Below are positions 49,470 through 60,427 of a stretch of 64,000 nt of DNA, piece after piece (the stretch's first letter is position 1; each line of letters starts with the position of its first letter). The notes beneath the pieces were generated by a model. It made no database searches. It saw nothing but the letters and a program-made list of their open reading frames with translations, and was not told the origin of the DNA. The position numbers and the translations under genes are program-made. Source of the stretch: Angomonas deanei (lineage: Eukaryota > Euglenozoa > Kinetoplastea > Trypanosomatida > Trypanosomatidae); assembly GCA_903995115.1 (NCBI GenBank), contig LR877149.1:186001-250000 (forward strand), written 5' to 3'.

Positions 49470-49628
49470 GGCATAAAAACGAAGGCTAGCAGCTTTAAAC
49501 TAGAAATGAGGAGAAGAATAGTTTCATGAGAGGCAATCACACATACCGAGTGGTTCACTCTACACGTACCCAGCTGACAATGGAATGAAACGATAAGGGT
49601 ACAGCAACATAATATGCAGAAGAAAGTG

Positions 49629-52600
49629 TTAGACAGTTCCCACGCTTCTCATCCCTCCCTGCAGGGTTAACGGCTGCAGGCGTTGAAGGGCGTCGAGAGA
49701 CTCATAACCGCGCATGGTATTGGGAACACGAAATCCTAGAAAGGTATTCACGTAGTACGTCATGAGCTCCCCAAATACGGGGAGCACTTCACTTTCCTGT
49801 CTTTTTTTACCAACTTCCTCGTAGGTGAGAAGACTCACGCGGGCCGACTGGCCAATGAGTTCGACCAAAGTCCTGAACTGGGACTCGTGAAACTGTCGGA
49901 GCAAAAGAGAGCAGCCGGCAACATAGCACCACACATCAATCGGCATGGAAGCATTCTTCAGTGGTAAATAACACGCGAACTGCTTGTCGTACCCGACGAA
50001 GGAGACGGAATGGATGAGCGACGCAAAGAGTACCAATGCTAGCTGAGGTACAGCAGGACGACGGAGGGGGTCCATGTAGACTTTTGTAAAGATATCGGTG
50101 ATACCGGCTCGCTCCAGATATGGGGTCGCAGAGTCCACCCACTCGCCCGGCAGCTCCGACAGTCGGCCCGACGGATCCCCCACCTTTTCGTGCTCCACGT
50201 TGCGGTTAATTTCCCCCAAGTAGGCCTCGTTGGCCGTGTTCAAGGCAGAGAACAGCGCACTGGTCTGGAGACCACAGTCGCAGCTCAATTCATAACTAAT
50301 CAAACGACGAAACACTTGTAGTCTGCCTATGCGGGTGAGGATCTCGAAGAAATAGGGAAAGTCCCCCCTCAAGACGCGCAGGAGCTCGTAATAGACCTCT
50401 GTCGCCGCCGCGGGTGTACTGCTTGTGGGAGAAAGAGTCCCCTCCAGCTTCTGAAGCAAATCCTCCAACGGAGAGACCGTCGCATCCAATCGGCGTATGA
50501 TCAGTTGCAAGTCTTTTGCGGTGAGGAAGCACATCAGTTTGTCTAGCGCAGACAGCCCCAGGCTGCCAACGGAGGCGGCAAATATCTTGAACGTCCTCGG
50601 CCCTACCGTTTCCTCTCGCGTGTCCTGTGTCACCCAGCACTCCACCGCGGGGATGTAGATGGCCCTGGAGGAGTCGGTCAAGTGGAGCAGATAATGCACA
50701 AAGTTGCCGAGGAAGCTGTACACCCCACGCTCGCCGCCTTTCCGGGGAAAGTAGGGGATCGGAATACTAGTCGACTGGTGAGACGACAGCCAGTGATAGA
50801 CCTTCTTCTTGATGAACGAGTTACACTCCATCTCCACATTAAAACTAAGAATTCTGGAGAATTCCTCGAGCCATATGGAGTATCCTTTTACATAAATGAA
50901 ATCCTGAATGTACTCAAACGACTGTTTAATCCCCTGCAGTCGCTGTCCCAGTATCTTCAAGTCTCGCTCTAGCGGTTTGCTCGTACTGGGTGGGTTGTCC
51001 GCGTTAAAGAGGAGCCCGCTGTGTAACTCCCGCGCTACTTGGTCCACCAACTCCCGCCGTATACCATCGACCAGCAACTGATGGGAGTCAATGTGCAATA
51101 CACCCAGCAGGGTGTGCTCCATCGCCAGGATCCCGCTGGCGTAGCGGGCGATATCCGCCGTTAGCTCGGAGAGACGGCCTCGCACCTCCAGCTGGGCAAT
51201 ATCGATCAAGTTACTACGCGCGACTTTTGTGGGGCAAGGCTTCAGCACATCCGTCAGCAGCTGCATCAACACACGGAGCGTCTCAAAGATGGAGGTGGGA
51301 ATAATGTGCAGTACTTTGCGCATAAACGACGCCAGCTCGTTGGAGTAAAAGGCGGAAGTGGATTGCAGGGCCTTTACGAACCGCTCGTCACACTGACACG
51401 CCTGATCGATGCGGTTACACGGTAACTCCAGCAGGGAGGATAACTTGACAAACACCGCTCGGATCTGTAGCGCCAAGGCAGGGCATTGCTTAATCTTGTA
51501 CTGGATCTCATTCACAAACAAGTTGAAGGTCGACATGCGCTCCCACGCGTATGACAGGTCGGCAACGTTGGAAAGTGTGACCAAGACGCGGTTTTCTATG
51601 TTAATAAAGCGGATCATCTGGAGCAGCAGCTGCTGACTTTCCTTGACGTGTTGTAAGACGTGCAAGTTATCGCTCACCTGACGGTACTCCTCCACTCCTT
51701 CCAGCGCCTTGATTAACTTCTGCAGCTTCCGCCGTGCGGGGGCGCCTGACTTTAGCTTCAAGGTGGAGATGCGCTCCGCGATATCCAAGAACCACTCGGA
51801 GAGTTGGTCGTTGAGGAACCCCGCATCCACGGCGGCGTCGTTGACGTAGAAATCCGACAGCTTCTCCATGATTTCAATGCACCTCGTCTTGGCGTCTTTC
51901 CACTTTGCCCTCTTGGTGGGCAGAAAAGCGTTGAACATGTGTCGTAGTTTAAACTCTAGTTGTGCGGTTTGGAGCAGGACGTCAATGAGGTCGTCCTGAG
52001 AGACACAGTCTTTCACATAATCATACACGGGCTTGAGGCGAGCATAGTACCGTCCGCCAAACCCACCGCGCGTGCCATGCAGTATGAACCACCGCAAAGA
52101 CACATTCGCATCGCGCACGACGGAGAGGATACTGGAGTAAATGTTATCCAACACGTACTTCTCCGTTAGCACCCCATCTCGCAGCAAGAGACGAATCTCG
52201 TCTCGTGAGGACTGCAACACGGCGGAGAACTTCTCCTCCGTTGTACGTGACATTTTCCAGCTGAACTGTTTGCTCGATGGCCGTCTTGGCGGCCGGGAAG
52301 TCGTTCCACACAAAGGTCAAATCGGCGGTAAAGCCCAGATAGTAGTTAATTACCCAATTATCGGAGAAGTGCTTGTCGACGATTTCTCGCATAACTGGTT
52401 TATTCAATTCAAGGATGTCGGGGCAAAAGAAGAGGAGCGTGTAGAGGAGCGCCCCTTGCATCGCGACCGCCACACAGCGGTGGTCTGGGGAAGGGTAGTT
52501 GGCGCTCATCTGGTACATGTCATCGGTGCGCACGCGTGCGATGAGGCGGGCAATCACCTCCGTGTCCACCGGCACACGCCGGAAGAAGGCGACAGGGTAT

Positions 52601-53229
52601 CCTTTCGGGGGTACATTATCCTCCTCGTACCCGGTGCAGCGGCAGAGCTGCGTGATGTCGGTCGACTGGGCATCCCCCGCCGCACCCTGATAGCGAATAT
52701 AACAGACTAGAATGAACTCGCGTGTTTTACCCCCAATCTTGTAATCCAGGAGCAGCAGCATGACGGCGTAGAGGTGGTACGCTTCGCTCAATAACTGTCG
52801 ACCCTCTAGCACACTCATGGCCGACTCTACCGTCTGCGACACAAACACACCTTCTTTGAGTTCTCGAATGAGTGCATTCAGGTCGGTGACGTAGCCTAGT
52901 ACCGCCTTGAACAAGTGAAAAAACTGTGTCAGCAGTTCGATATGCGTTTGATAGAAGGTGTCATCTTTTTCAGAAAGAGACGGCGAACTACGTATTTTGT
53001 CGTCAAACGCCGTTTGATTTTTAAAGTAGGTAAAATCACACAGAACTTCCTTGTACTCGGACTGTTCCGGGCACTTGAAGGGGTCGGGGATACGCTCCGA
53101 GAGTTTCAGCAATTCGCCAATAATGCAGCCGCCGCGGGCGCACATTTTCACTAAAGCCTTTCCGCAGTCATCGGACAAGAAGTCCGACGGGCCGTCCTCG
53201 CTAACATATTTTTGTATACTGGAGATCAT
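49629..53229 (-). CDS. WASHC5: strumpellin, WASH complex subunit 5, with one +1 frame break
   Basis: Two overlapping frames give a strumpellin of about 1199 residues (human 1159). WASH drives Arp2/3-dependent actin assembly on endosomes for retromer-linked sorting. Matches to human include GCIIGELLKLSERIPDPF, MREIVDKHFSDNWVINYYLG with AAKTAIEQT, QLEFKLRHMF, RKVLHIIPTSIFETL, DGIRRELVDQVA, SFEYIQDFIYVKGYSIW, QSTSIPIPYF and GLSALDKLMCFLTAKDLQ. The first frame leaves homology after QLENV and the second resumes RTTEEKFSAVLQ. The distance to the shared RDGVLTEKYVLDNI-type block equals the human one if a single base (about 52248) is skipped. ATG 53229 was preferred over 53256 because homology starts there. 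Presence of one subunit implies the other WASH components elsewhere. Confidence 0.9.
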
Positions 53230-53365
53230 CCTTGAAAAGGGGGTGGGGAAAAGCAAAATTCAAAAAAAAAAAAAAAAGGATGTTTGCATTTGGAAACACA
53301 TGAGATCATAACTGTAATTCATACTGTATAGCATGCAACCCATAGCGTAAATGACTTTATAAAGG

Positions 53366-56300
53366 TCAAGTGTCCACATCGGAAGCATTCCCAGAGGAGT
53401 AGTAGCCTGACTCTTCCTCCTCTTCCTCTTCATGGTCTAGGTCACTGGGGTGGGAGCTCCAATCCTCGTAGTCTGGGAGCTGCTTGCTGTTGAATCGCGT
53501 CTCTAGGAGAGACTCCAATACCACCCCAGTGGTGCGCAAAACTCTTCACCTCCTCCGTGGAATCCGACGTGGCGTGAACCTCACTCGCGGACGGTAGGAT
53601 TTGCCGAAACAGCTGTTTTTGTCTCTCCTTCCACTCATTCAGGGCGACAAAGTCATCCGCCATGTATCGGTGCTTCTTTTCCTCCACAGGCGGTGCTGGT
53701 GGGGCGGCGGCCACCACGGCGGGTGGGACGTGTTCCTCCCTGTAAAACTTGGGGAGAACCTCTTCTGTCGCCGTGAGGTGCTGGGGCAGTGCTTCCTCTT
53801 CTGGGGGCGCCACGACTTCCACCTCTTCCTCCTTCTTTGTGACCACGGGACTTTCCTCTTCCGGTGTTTCCTCATCGTCAGAGGAATCATCTTCCCCGGG
53901 GGGAACTTTTGGATCGTACAAGGCGGACAGCGTCTCTGTGCCGCCGCCTTCCACCCCCTGCAGCGCTTTTTGTCGCCTGTGCCTCGTCGCCGCCATATCA
54001 GCCTCTAGCTGTTGGAGCGCCACTTCCCCTTCTACTGCCTCCTCCCGCGATATATCAGAAGAGTTCATGTACGATGACGTTTCCGTGTTTGGATAGAGGG
54101 AGGATTGGTCTGCATCAGAGGAGTGGACAAGACTGGTGAGCGAAGAAGAGTACACGCTGCTGCGCTGACGGTCGGTGTCCTGCACAGGTACCTCTTCTTC
54201 GACCTCCCCCAGCTCATCTTCCACAACGGAGGGAACGCTGGAGTCTTTCGAAGAGGGAAAATCATCCACAATAGACGCCGTCGACGCTTCATCGGGTAGA
54301 CCATCTAGATCCACTTCCGAGATCATATCCCCCACCTCCGATATGGAAACACTCGCCAGAACCTCCACCAGATCGTCCTCCACTTCGTCGAGAAGCGCGT
54401 CGCTGTCCACCGCCTCGTCCACGTCGTCGGAGAAGTCGAGGGCAATGTCGTCAATGCTGTCGCCGACCTTGGAGCCGTCCCCGCTGGACCCCCATTCATC
54501 CTCAATTTCATCCGCGATGCCGTCGTCGTCCCCGTCGCTGCCCATTTCGCTCGAATTGAAAGAATCCACCATGTCATCAATGATACTGTCGTCGCTGTTG
54601 ACGTTATCACTGCCCATGTCATAGTCCGAAATGATCTCATCCTCAATGTCATCGTCGTCACTACCTCTCTTCTTCTTCTTGCGCTTTCTCAGTGTGCTGT
54701 CGACAGACCCTAACACCGACTCGATCTCATCGTCAATGAGATCCTTTATCCGATATCCCGCGTTATTTCTCTGCTTTCGCTTTGCCTTGGATAGTTTGAC
54801 GGCCTTTTCCACCAGCTTCCGCTTGTCTTCCCGAATCTTGCGTTGGAGGTCGATGGCTTTAATGTTCTTTTGGATGTGCTTATTAAACAGACGCAATCGT
54901 TTGACATCGGCAAAGTCTCGCTGAAGTGTCTTCTGCCACGCCTTGTCCTTTTCTTTTGCGCTGGCCAGTTCGCTGCCATCGGCGGAATGTTCGGATGACT
55001 GGTCGCTCTGATCGTCCTTCGTCACCCGTTCCTTTTCAAAGGCGCCCTTGGACTTCCCAGTCAGCAACACGCTGAGTTTGTTGGCCGTTCGGCACGCCTC
55101 ATAGAACTGCGCCAAAACGTCCCTTAACTCGACACTGTCTACCTTGGGCGAACGACTAGACCTGTCCTCGCTCTCGATCATATCATCTATCGAGTCTCCC
55201 GAGGACGCACCGCTCACGTCATCGCTGTCCACTTCCATCGCCACGTCGTCGGAGATGGACGACTCAAAAGAGTCGTTGCTGTAGTCTTCCTCGATATCGT
55301 CTTCTATGGAGTCCTCCACCTCCTCCGCCACAGACACTTCATCGGCAATCGCATCAGTCTCTGTTTTTTTGGTCGTGTCGCTACTTTTATCCACCTGGGG
55401 AGGGGAAGGCTCCTTGCGTAGAACGTAGCGTATGCGCTTGTAGGGGACAGGCTCTGGTTCGAGCTTGGCGACTTGGATGGAGGCTAGGGTCTTGGTCGGC
55501 ACTGGCGGGGGCTCCTTCGATGACTTTCCTTTTTTCCCCGCACGAGAGGTTTCGGAAGCGGTGGCGCTGATTTTCGGCTTCGAGAATTGAGCGAGCACCT
55601 CCAGCATGGGATCCGGCTTCGCTGGCACAGCCGCCTTTGGCTCCTCCTTCTTTACTGCGGCAGGCGGTGGTGCCGCCGCTGGAGGACCATGATCTCTCTC
55701 CAAGTAGTACGGCGGGGTGACGAAGGCGATACGGGATAACCGCTCCTCCTCCTCTTCCATTTGTTTCCAAAAGGGAGTGTCAGCAGGAAACGTTCTCAAT
55801 AGGGCTGCGTTTTGTCGGGAGAGGATCGTAGTGACCAGCGCGGTGGTTCTTCGCTCCGCCTTGAGCACTTTTGTTTGCCGCTCCACCGATTTGATCTGAT
55901 TCATGGCGTTGGTGATTTCACGGTGCACCTCCAATTGCTCCTTAAACCGCTTTTCACTTTCCTTGAATTGCTTTCGGAAGGGCACACCATTCGCATTCTT
56001 ATTGATGGACCGCCATCCTGTCATCCACTCTGCTCGCTTATTATCTTCCTTCCGTTCTTCCTCCTCTGCCAGGTCACTCGAGTGGTCTGATAGCACGTGG
56101 GACGGTCTGCTCTTCAGCAAATCCATCACATCCGTGTACTGACAGCGCTGCCCGTCGCCGTAAAAGTGATGAAGTGGGAAATCATCGTCTATATTTTCCG
56201 TGGAGCCCGCCTCGTCCTGCCACTGAGTAACGCGATGACGGCGCATTTCGCTGTTTACCTCCGCGCCTTCTCCTACGTCTCCCTGCATCGTTTCCAGCGC

Positions 56301-56432
56301 CTTCTGCATGTTTTTCTGCGTGAGGGGCACAGGGTCCGCCTCTCCTCCGTTTGCATTCGGCGAATCTAACCGTGTATCTACGTATCTTTTCGTATTTAAT
56401 AGTTCATCTATTGGGCTATCCATTTCATTCAT
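53366..56432 (-). CDS. highly acidic Ser/Asp-rich protein with one +1 frame break
   Basis: About 1021 residues when the 3' frame is included. The N-terminal third is helical and charged (KRFKEQLEVHREITNAMNQI). A Pro/Ala-rich linker with a lysine-rich end follows. The middle (about 380-800) is dominated by Asp/Ser/Glu with recurring SIDD, SDD and EDDIEEDYSNDSFESS motifs, flanking a basic helical block (KRLRLFNKHIQKNIKAIDLQ). The first frame ends ...RLRGLELPPQ. The frame one base on continues ...LRTTGVVLESLLETRFNSKQ and then a Glu-rich tail to a stop at 53366-53368, which has the same composition as the rest. The break is at A-run 53538-53541. The first ATG after the acceptor is 56432. The family is unknown; the acidic YSNDSFES-type motif recalls centrosomal proteins such as CEP350, a weak resemblance. 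Confidence 0.65.
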
Positions 56433-56460
56433 ATCTAGCAAATAATAATAATAATAATAA
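56433..56460 (-). promoter_or_regulatory. (TTA)n tract and splice acceptor immediately before the ATG
   Basis: On the minus strand a pure (TTA)n tract runs into TTTGCTAG, with AG at 56435-56436, two bases ahead of the ATG at 56432. The mature leader would be almost absent beyond the spliced leader. It rules out the longer in-frame TTG start. Confidence 0.45.
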
Positions 56461-56711
56461 AAATGATTTCTATACTTGTTGTTTATTCTCCGTCTTTTAC
56501 TCTATGATGGTTCTCACAGGGCTGGATGGAAGTGAGGGAGAGAAAAAGAAGATGGGATTAACGGAAGAACGGAATTCTGGAACGGCAAACTATCCAAGCA
56601 CATGTACCACTGCACTACTTTTTATTTTTTATTTTTAAAGAACGTGTTGGAAGATCTAGAATTCTAAACAATAAAAACAAAATGGAATATCTATGCGAAA
56701 AGTAAAAGTCG

Positions 56712-59700
56712 CTATTCGTTCTGTAGCACCAAACCATCTAAAAACGCAGACACACGCAACTGACCAGTGTGGTGCGCCATCTCCCCCGGAGTCAGCTTTG
56801 CGACCGTGCCTTTATTATTATAAGGGGTTTTCAAGGAAGGGTCGGCACCACGGGTAGAAAGAAAGTACACCATCTTGAGTGCTATACTCTCGACTGCTTT
56901 TGGGTTTACTGTATGAGGCACTTGCTTGCTAATTAAGTGTAACGGCGTTTCATGACGGCTAGTCCGTTCGTTAATGTCGGCATTGCCTAACATGAGTAAA
57001 AGATCGATTGCCTCCGTCGCCTGGGACACCACTTCGTCCTCGTCGACTAGTAACTCGGACTGGGTACGCAACAGCTGGAAAGGAAACAGAATACAGAGAT
57101 GTAACGGGGTCAGTCCATCCTTATTGCGTACACCAGCGGCGGCACCAGACACCAAGAGCAGTTTGATCGCCTCAGCGTTCAGACTCGTGTGATAGTCCGC
57201 CGCGCAGACACAGTGCAGCGGAGTACAGCAGGTGTTCACATCCATGCTACGGATAAAGTCTGGCCTCGTCACGAGTAGAAACTTTAGACAATCGGCGTTC
57301 ACATCCTTCGTTACGCAGGCCTTCATGAGGAGTTGATCGTTCTGACGAATCAGGTTCTCGTCGTGAAACAGCAAGTGTTGGGCGAGCTGTACGTCACCGG
57401 AGAGCACCGCCTCCATGAAGGCATTCCAGCGTAGCTCCGCCACGGTGACTTTGCGCCCAATAGAAACGTCTCTGCTCTTACTGCGGACAGAGGGGACGGG
57501 GTCCTCGACAATCAGCACCCGCATATCTGGTTGGGCCGCCTGTCGTGTAGGCGCAGAGGCGACCGCCGCCAGGGGTGGCCGCACGGAAGGGGAAGCACCG
57601 CGCGAGAAGATGAGAGACGGCAGGAACCCACTCACAGGAGGGCTGCTCCTTGACGGTCCGACTGGAGACGAGTCCATCTGTGTTGTGGTTTCCTCCACCA
57701 CACAGTAGGCGTGGCCCTCCGCGGAGGGAGAAGGGGTGCGACCCTCCACACTGGATGACACAGTCCGCCGTTTCAACAACTGTCGGTAGGCAGTGGCGTG
57801 CGCAGAAGATGCGGTGCGCTTGGGGGGAGATGGAGAGAGTCCAGCCACCGAAAAAGAATACGGAGAGTCAAAGAACGTTTCTTCGGTTTTCGGTTTGGGT
57901 AGGGGTGACTTTTTATCCTCCACAATGTGCGCCGTTCGTCTAAAAGGGGTCGCACTGTCGTCGGCTGGTGGTGTCGGCTCTACCACCCAAGACGGACCAT
58001 TCAGTCGCTTTGCTTTTTCCACCGTCGCCTCCTTTATATCCTGTTCCCTTTTCGCCCGGAATGCCTCCTCCCTCACGGGGGTGTGATTGACGAGCAACCG
58101 CAGCGGAGACGCCACCGACGGAAAGTTGGTGCCGACCAGCACGGTAGAAACCGGAGAATCTGTCTTGAACTGGTTGGGTAGGGTGCTGTCATCTGCGGGA
58201 CTTTCGCACATCCCCTCCGCTACAATGCTCAGCACGGAGGGCTCGTCGGCCGTTGGCTCTGCTAGTTTAATCTCCTCCACCTCCTCTACCACCACGTTGC
58301 GCGGACCGAGTGGCTCGAACGCCGCTTCCACTGGTGACTCCGATACGGAAAACGAATCCTCCGTCAATAATGTCCGATGCACGTTTTTGTTGTCCGACTG
58401 GGAAAGAATACTAGGGGTTTCGCCCACCGCGGCGAGGAGTTTCTCGAACGCAGGGTCGGCCTCGATCGACTGGTACGCCGAAAACGGCGACGGACTGGTC
58501 TCTCCACTCCGACGACGTGGTGGGGGTGAGGCAACATACGGCGGGGTCGGCATGCCAGAAGGGATGGAGATGGACTCCCGTTTCGGCGTGTGCACCAAGT
58601 CGTCACGAGGGGGACTGTCTTTCTTTTCCCCTTCATCGAGGATAAACCCACCAGGGGGAAGTGTGTGTTCGTTCGTGTAAGGGTATAGTGTGCCAGAGGC
58701 CCCATTGTAGCTGCTCGTCTCGCCCAGCCGGTGGTCACTTTCTTCTGCGTCCGTGTTGGTTGTCTCCATTGTGCCGTCGGAGCCACGGGAAGTGACCAGT
58801 GTATCGTCACCGGCAGTAATGGTGAGCTGCGTAGTTTCCGGTTGCCGCTTCAAGAAGGGATTCTCAAATCCGCTGGTCACCTGAGTTCGCTGCGCGGCTT
58901 GGGCCAACAGGTACACGGCTTTCTTTCTAAAACAGGGCAAGCCTAAAAGATTGATAATGCCCTCGCAGATCATCCCGCCGTCCTTCTGCATACACTTGAA
59001 GGGAAGCGACACATTATCCATCACATCCTCGAGCAACTGCCCCAGGGTTTCAAACCCCAATTCAAAATAGCCAACCCGTGTCATGGGCATCAAACTACTC
59101 TCACTGCTAGGACTGTCCGTGAGCGATGATTCCGTTTCGTCCCGCTGATGCTCGACGAGGATACCAATGGCAAACTTCTGCACAAACCGGGTGAGGGTGG
59201 AGTGCACCACCAGCGGGGAGAACATATTCTTGAAGCACAGGTGGTGATCCGTGTCCGTGGCTTGCCAGTCCGTCCGTGACACCGGTGCATTGCAGGCGGT
59301 GATGGAAAAGGCCCGACCGCTCTGATTGACGGAGGAGAGAAGACTATTTTTGAATGGGGAGAGCCCATAGCGGTCGCTGGGGGAGCCGTCCCTGCTGGTA
59401 GCCGTCATCAAGGCGGCCATCTGCCACTGTGGGCCGTAAGAGACGGCGTACTGACCGTTCGTGGCGTCAATGTCGGGCTCAAAAAACACATGGAGCTCCT
59501 TGAAAACAGAGTCAATGTAGGTCTTCTCCTCCATGCTTACCTCCACCACGCTAAAGTACTTGCCGTCCTGTGTGTTATCGAAGAGAAGATCGGCCTCCTC
59601 TTTTCTAATGTGCTGCAGCCTGCCGGTTCTGAAGACATAGTGCGTCGTGTCAGAAAGGATCATCTCTAGAAGGGGAAGGCTTGCACTGGTAAGAATCACT

Positions 59701-60107
59701 TCGTTTGACCCCGCGCCCTTCACTTCTTCTTCTCTTGGAGGAGAGAAGGTAATCAGACTGTTATCATCCGGTACTTCTGCATGAATCTTCCTCACCCGTT
59801 GGACCACTTGGCAGGTGACGAATCGCTCCTGTAAGGTTTGAAATAACTCAGAAGCAGACGCTGCCATAATATTATACGTGAAGGCTCTCGTGTGACTCGA
59901 AACATACTGTGAAGACAGTCCAGATGCAGAGGGTTCGGCGGTCACCGCTATATCCTCACATTTTCCATCGAAGTAGAACCGAAACACATAATCGATTTTG
60001 CCATCTTCCGTGGGACTTTCACGTTCAAAGTTGGCTTGAATTTCATGCAAAGGAAGAGAGGTGCGCACCGCGTCTACTTTCACCACAAACGACCATTGCT
60101 GCGACAT
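56712..60107 (-). CDS. ankyrin-repeat protein with long disordered middle
   Basis: The 1131-residue protein has three parts. The N-terminal ~400 residues are folded, beta-rich then helical (WSFVVKVDAVRTSLPLHEIQ; YVFRFYFDGKCEDIAVTAEP), with a CFRKKAVYLLAQAAQ helix; I do not recognise this domain. The middle (about 400-880) is Ser/Pro/Thr-rich and disordered, with many SP/TP sites and TPPADDSATPFR-like repeats. The C-terminal 240 residues carry four or five ankyrin repeats: WNAFMEAVLSGDVQLAQHLL, TPLHCVCAADYHTSLNAEAIKLLL, DGLTPLHLCILF and ETPLHLISKQ, then a last degenerate unit. Ankyrins bind partner proteins; the partner is unknown. The start is the ATG at 60107; two codons further upstream is only a TTG. 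Confidence 0.75.
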   Translation of the reverse strand: MSQQWSFVVKVDAVRTSLPLHEIQANFERESPTEDGKIDYVFRFYFDGKCEDIAVTAEPSASGLSSQYVSSHTRAFTYNIMAASASELFQTLQERFVTCQVVQRVRKIHAEVPDDNSLITFSPPREEEVKGAGSNEVILTSASLPLLEMILSDTTHYVFRTGRLQHIRKEEADLLFDNTQDGKYFSVVEVSMEEKTYIDSVFKELHVFFEPDIDATNGQYAVSYGPQWQMAALMTATSRDGSPSDRYGLSPFKNSLLSSVNQSGRAFSITACNAPVSRTDWQATDTDHHLCFKNMFSPLVVHSTLTRFVQKFAIGILVEHQRDETESSLTDSPSSESSLMPMTRVGYFELGFETLGQLLEDVMDNVSLPFKCMQKDGGMICEGIINLLGLPCFRKKAVYLLAQAAQRTQVTSGFENPFLKRQPETTQLTITAGDDTLVTSRGSDGTMETTNTDAEESDHRLGETSSYNGASGTLYPYTNEHTLPPGGFILDEGEKKDSPPRDDLVHTPKRESISIPSGMPTPPYVASPPPRRRSGETSPSPFSAYQSIEADPAFEKLLAAVGETPSILSQSDNKNVHRTLLTEDSFSVSESPVEAAFEPLGPRNVVVEEVEEIKLAEPTADEPSVLSIVAEGMCESPADDSTLPNQFKTDSPVSTVLVGTNFPSVASPLRLLVNHTPVREEAFRAKREQDIKEATVEKAKRLNGPSWVVEPTPPADDSATPFRRTAHIVEDKKSPLPKPKTEETFFDSPYSFSVAGLSPSPPKRTASSAHATAYRQLLKRRTVSSSVEGRTPSPSAEGHAYCVVEETTTQMDSSPVGPSRSSPPVSGFLPSLIFSRGASPSVRPPLAAVASAPTRQAAQPDMRVLIVEDPVPSVRSKSRDVSIGRKVTVAELRWNAFMEAVLSGDVQLAQHLLFHDENLIRQNDQLLMKACVTKDVNADCLKFLLVTRPDFIRSMDVNTCCTPLHCVCAADYHTSLNAEAIKLLLVSGAAAGVRNKDGLTPLHLCILFPFQLLRTQSELLVDEDEVVSQATEAIDLLLMLGNADINERTSRHETPLHLISKQVPHTVNPKAVESIALKMVYFLSTRGADPSLKTPYNNKGTVAKLTPGEMAHHTGQLRVSAFLDGLVLQNE

Positions 60108-60113
60108 GATCAA

Positions 60114-60427
60114 TCTATAAAGTGGAGGGGGAATCGTGCTTTTCTATATAAACAAGGTTAAGTTATGTAGAAGTAGATGTATCTAAATTAAAAAAAAAAA
60201 ATGTATTGGGAAACTCTATCTGTAAAAAAAAAAAGAGCTTCTCCGGTAGAATAAGAAAAGGAAGGGGGAAAAGATACAGCAATCGTTTCCAAAACATTAA
60301 TGACTTTCTTTTAATCAATTCTGTGGTGAATTTATTCACTTTCACAGTGGGAATTACTGTACAGTGTAGAGGTTACATGTTTATAATTCACGTTTTTTGT
60401 TTTTTTAGCAGTGTTTCGCGCCGATCA
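60114..60427. other. intergenic spacer
   Basis: This 314-base spacer has A runs (60190-60201, 60223-60234) that read as T on the coding strand and a T-rich run near 60390-60405. No gene or structure is seen. Confidence 0.5.
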
